Origin: Cryoendolithus antarcticus
Taxonomy: Eukaryota; Ascomycota; Dothideomycetes; Cladosporiales; Cladosporiaceae
DNA: 64,000 nt
Direction of reading: 5' to 3'
Assembly (NCBI GenBank): GCA_002077065.1
Contig: NAJO01000002.1
Location: forward strand, 1,674,001-1,738,000
In this document: piece after piece, positions 62,050 to 64,000 of the stretch
Layout: each line of letters begins with the position of its first letter
Position numbering within the stretch: the first letter of the stretch is position 1
Translations under genes and position numbers: made by a program
Notes under the pieces: model-generated
Database searches by the model: none
The model's input: only the letters and a program-made list of their open reading frames with translations
What the model was told of the DNA's origin: nothing

Positions 62050-64000
62050 TTACACCTCCACTTCCTCTTCCTCCCCATCCTCAATCTCGTCCTCCACCTC
62101 ATCCTCCGCCACTATAGCATTACTCTTCGCGCTCTTCTTACTCTTGACCGGTGCCTTCACCCTCCCCGCACCACCAGCCTTCCCCTTCTTACCGCCCTTC
62201 TGCTTTCCTTCGACCTTGCCTTCCTCGAAATACTCACACACAGCCGCAAAGTTCTTCCCAAGCTTCGCCTTGTTCCGTTCGATGCGCTTCCTTGCGTCAG
62301 GCGTGATTGTGCCGCCTAGGATAGCTATGACTAGTCGGCCGGTGAGAGCGCAGAGACGTTCTTCCGCGAGCAGGGTGGCGAGGAGTTTGGCTTCGCGCTT
62401 TTGTTGAGATAGACCTTGAGCTTGAGACTGAGTGTTGGTGTCTTCGTCCTCGGAGTCAGACTCGGGATCGCTCATCGGATCATCGACTTCTTCGCCCTCT
62501 ACTTCGGTAGGGTCTTCGAGCTTCCGACCAGACAGCTTCGCGTAGTTCTTCTCTGCTGCTGCAAACACTCGCAGGATCAGTGCCTCGGCCGTCGTGTCAA
62601 GCTCCATGCAAAGCACTGTATAGTCGTCGCTCGCTCCAGGCCTTGGCTTGAGACTCCGAAGCGACAGTGCAGCGGCGTAGAGATCGAGCATGTGTCCAGC
62701 TGCTGCAGCAGGGACTTCCTCACCAGGCTTCCTCGAGGCTATAACGTCTTTTAAAGCATCAGAGATGTTATCTCTCCGCATGGCTAGAGCCTCGAGCTCC
62801 TCATACGTGGGCTCTGGAGCTGCAAGAGAAGTCATGGTCTGAGAAAGCGTCTTCACTTTCCACTGGAAGTAGAATAGTGCTGATTGAGCGGCAAGAAGGG
62901 CGATCTTGTCTATGAGCACGGCATCGGATGGCGTGGACTGGCCAGGAACAGCATGTCGGATGACGGCAATGATCGCATCGATTGGTGCAGACGCAGCGGA
63001 GCTTGCAGGGCTGCTTTCGCCAGTAGCGTCAGCGGTGAGCTCCAGAGAAACGGCGCAGTCGGAGACCTGGCTCAAATGCAGGATGCGTAGTAAGTTGCTC
63101 TGCAAAGCGGGGAGGTCTCGAGGCGGGTGCTTGCGGTCTTTGGCTGACATCGTCGGGGGTAGGATCTCCGAGAAGTTGCGGATCACGTCCATCCAGAGGC
63201 TCTGGATCTTCTCGTCCGTTAACTCGTCAATATCGCCATGAGTCTTAGCGTGCAATATAGCGTTGCCCGCAGGCGCGAGTACATTGTCGGTACCATGCGA
63301 CATGAATTGCTTGCTAACATCGTCGAACAGGCTGCTGAGCGTCGCTGAATCTTGTCGCAATGCATGTAGAGCAGATGATGCAAAGATGGCTCCAATTCGC
63401 AGGACAGCGGCGGTCGCGTCGGGCGAGTCGCCATACTTTTTGAGTAGTCGAGGGACCGTGGAAGCGAGCGTAGTGGCAGATTCGTCCAAGGCATCTTGCA
63501 AATCACTCTTCTGCTTCTTCGTGAGCTTCGTCTTCGTCGAGGAGATCTTCTCGGCTGTGTCGAGGAGATCGCGTTTGGCTGAAGTGTTCAGCACTGCGAG
63601 TAGCGCAATCTGCTCCTGCTCGGTAAGTGTCGCCTCTTCTTTGAACTGCGCAAGCGTGTCATCACCAGCGCCGTTCGCAGCGCTCGCAGCGGGCTCGTAC
63701 AGGAGATACCCGGCAAGCATCTGCCAATCCTGAACCTCCTTCATACAATCATACAGCGCCTCGGCAGCCTGCGAGAACCGGTTCTCAGCTCCCACCGCAT
63801 GCAGCACGAGTCCAGCTTCGCCATGCTGGCGCTCGATCTGACTCGGCAGTGCCTGCTCGTTGTCGTATATGCACAGCATCTCAGCCAGACACTTGAACTT
63901 CAGCCAAGCGGCTCTTGGAGCATCATAGCTATCGTCACTGACTTCGGGCAGGCCCTCCTCCAAAGCTTCCAGTCCCCCGAGGTCGTCCAGCTTCGCGTTG
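62050..64000 (-). CDS. cohesin subunit Scc3/SA (Psc3), C-terminal part, cut by window edge
   Basis: The frame runs off the right edge. 650 residues of the C-terminal part are visible. They form a HEAT-like all-helical region (ALYDCMKEVQDWQMLAGYLLY, QSLWMDVIRNFSEILPPTMS, LPALQSNLLRILHLSQVSDCAVSLELT), with LVLAI-type helices near the end (EERLCALTGRLVIAIL, IERNKAKLGKNFAAVCEYFEEG). This layout and the RLCxLTGxxVxAI segment are what I know from fungal Scc3/Psc3, a subunit that holds the cohesin ring on DNA. A basic then acidic tail (KGGKKGKAGG, DEVEDEIEDGEEEE) closes the protein. The true start lies beyond the window. Confidence 0.78.
   Translation of the reverse strand, partial: NAKLDDLGGLEALEEGLPEVSDDSYDAPRAAWLKFKCLAEMLCIYDNEQALPSQIERQHGEAGLVLHAVGAENRFSQAAEALYDCMKEVQDWQMLAGYLLYEPAASAANGAGDDTLAQFKEEATLTEQEQIALLAVLNTSAKRDLLDTAEKISSTKTKLTKKQKSDLQDALDESATTLASTVPRLLKKYGDSPDATAAVLRIGAIFASSALHALRQDSATLSSLFDDVSKQFMSHGTDNVLAPAGNAILHAKTHGDIDELTDEKIQSLWMDVIRNFSEILPPTMSAKDRKHPPRDLPALQSNLLRILHLSQVSDCAVSLELTADATGESSPASSAASAPIDAIIAVIRHAVPGQSTPSDAVLIDKIALLAAQSALFYFQWKVKTLSQTMTSLAAPEPTYEELEALAMRRDNISDALKDVIASRKPGEEVPAAAAGHMLDLYAAALSLRSLKPRPGASDDYTVLCMELDTTAEALILRVFAAAEKNYAKLSGRKLEDPTEVEGEEVDDPMSDPESDSEDEDTNTQSQAQGLSQQKREAKLLATLLAEERLCALTGRLVIAILGGTITPDARKRIERNKAKLGKNFAAVCEYFEEGKVEGKQKGGKKGKAGGAGRVKAPVKSKKSAKSNAIVAEDEVEDEIEDGEEEEVEV

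Noticed and set aside
1..64000. CRISPR arrays, bacterial operons, rRNA genes and intact transposons
   Set aside because: No regularly spaced repeats, no reverse transcriptase, transposase or integrase frames, and the gene structure is eukaryotic.

Overview
This is a eukaryotic window from a filamentous ascomycete (Pezizomycotina). The gene content and the small F-box-like families lean towards Dothideomycetes, but that placement is inference. The evidence is short spliceosomal introns of 51-66 nt with GT...AG ends and CTRAC-type branch sites, high gene density on both strands, mostly single-exon or few-exon genes, and fungal families such as Chs7, KTR/GT15 mannosyltransferase, Alb1, DUF7719, DUF4112, HET-domain proteins and Dal5-type transporters. 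No operons, CRISPR arrays, rRNA genes or recognisable intact transposons were seen.

Layout. 0-2.5 kb is accessory: a secreted Ser/Thr-rich protein gene cut by an in-frame TGA from a downstream Cys-containing domain, plus fragments resembling HET-type proteins. 2.5-7 kb holds the Chs7 chaperone, a DUF7719 membrane protein, the GPI12/PIG-L deacetylase and OHCU decarboxylase. 8.3-25.3 kb is dense housekeeping: a large ADF-H-like protein with a disordered tail, Imp1 peptidase, a DUF4112 protein, a family-specific small protein, a conserved 807-aa fungal protein, exosome Csl4, an SDR, Iba57 and a Pho80/Clg1-like cyclin. A stretch of about 4.8 kb (25.3-30.1 kb) has no supportable gene. 30-40 kb carries a Ubp16-like deubiquitinase and Alb1 (divergent pair), a Dal5-like MFS transporter, an external NADH dehydrogenase and a GPI-anchored Ser/Ala-rich protein. 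41-44.5 kb is orphan-rich, including a protein with a 48-bp tandem repeat. 44.9-50.4 kb has Rogdi/Rav2, a rhomboid protease and the sorting nexin Mvp1. 51-56 kb is accessory: a broken HET-domain gene, a zinc-finger-like protein and a possible small secreted protein. 57-64 kb has a KTR mannosyltransferase, an unusual tRNA-like locus with a structured insertion, an F-box protein and the C-terminal part of a cohesin Scc3/SA subunit running off the right edge.

Themes. Cell-surface and wall biogenesis is represented by Chs7, GPI12, KTR, a GPI-anchored protein and a secreted protein. Mitochondrial functions are represented by Imp1, Iba57, the external NADH dehydrogenase and a Ubp16-like protease. 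These look like ordinary genome neighbours, not a co-regulated cluster. The most unusual signal is at 60281-60488 on the minus strand. There, complete tRNA arms (acceptor, D, anticodon and T) are separated by a highly structured insertion of about 134 nt, followed by a second tRNA-like 3' half.

Limits: exon boundaries were worked out by hand from splice signals and family resemblance. No searches were run.
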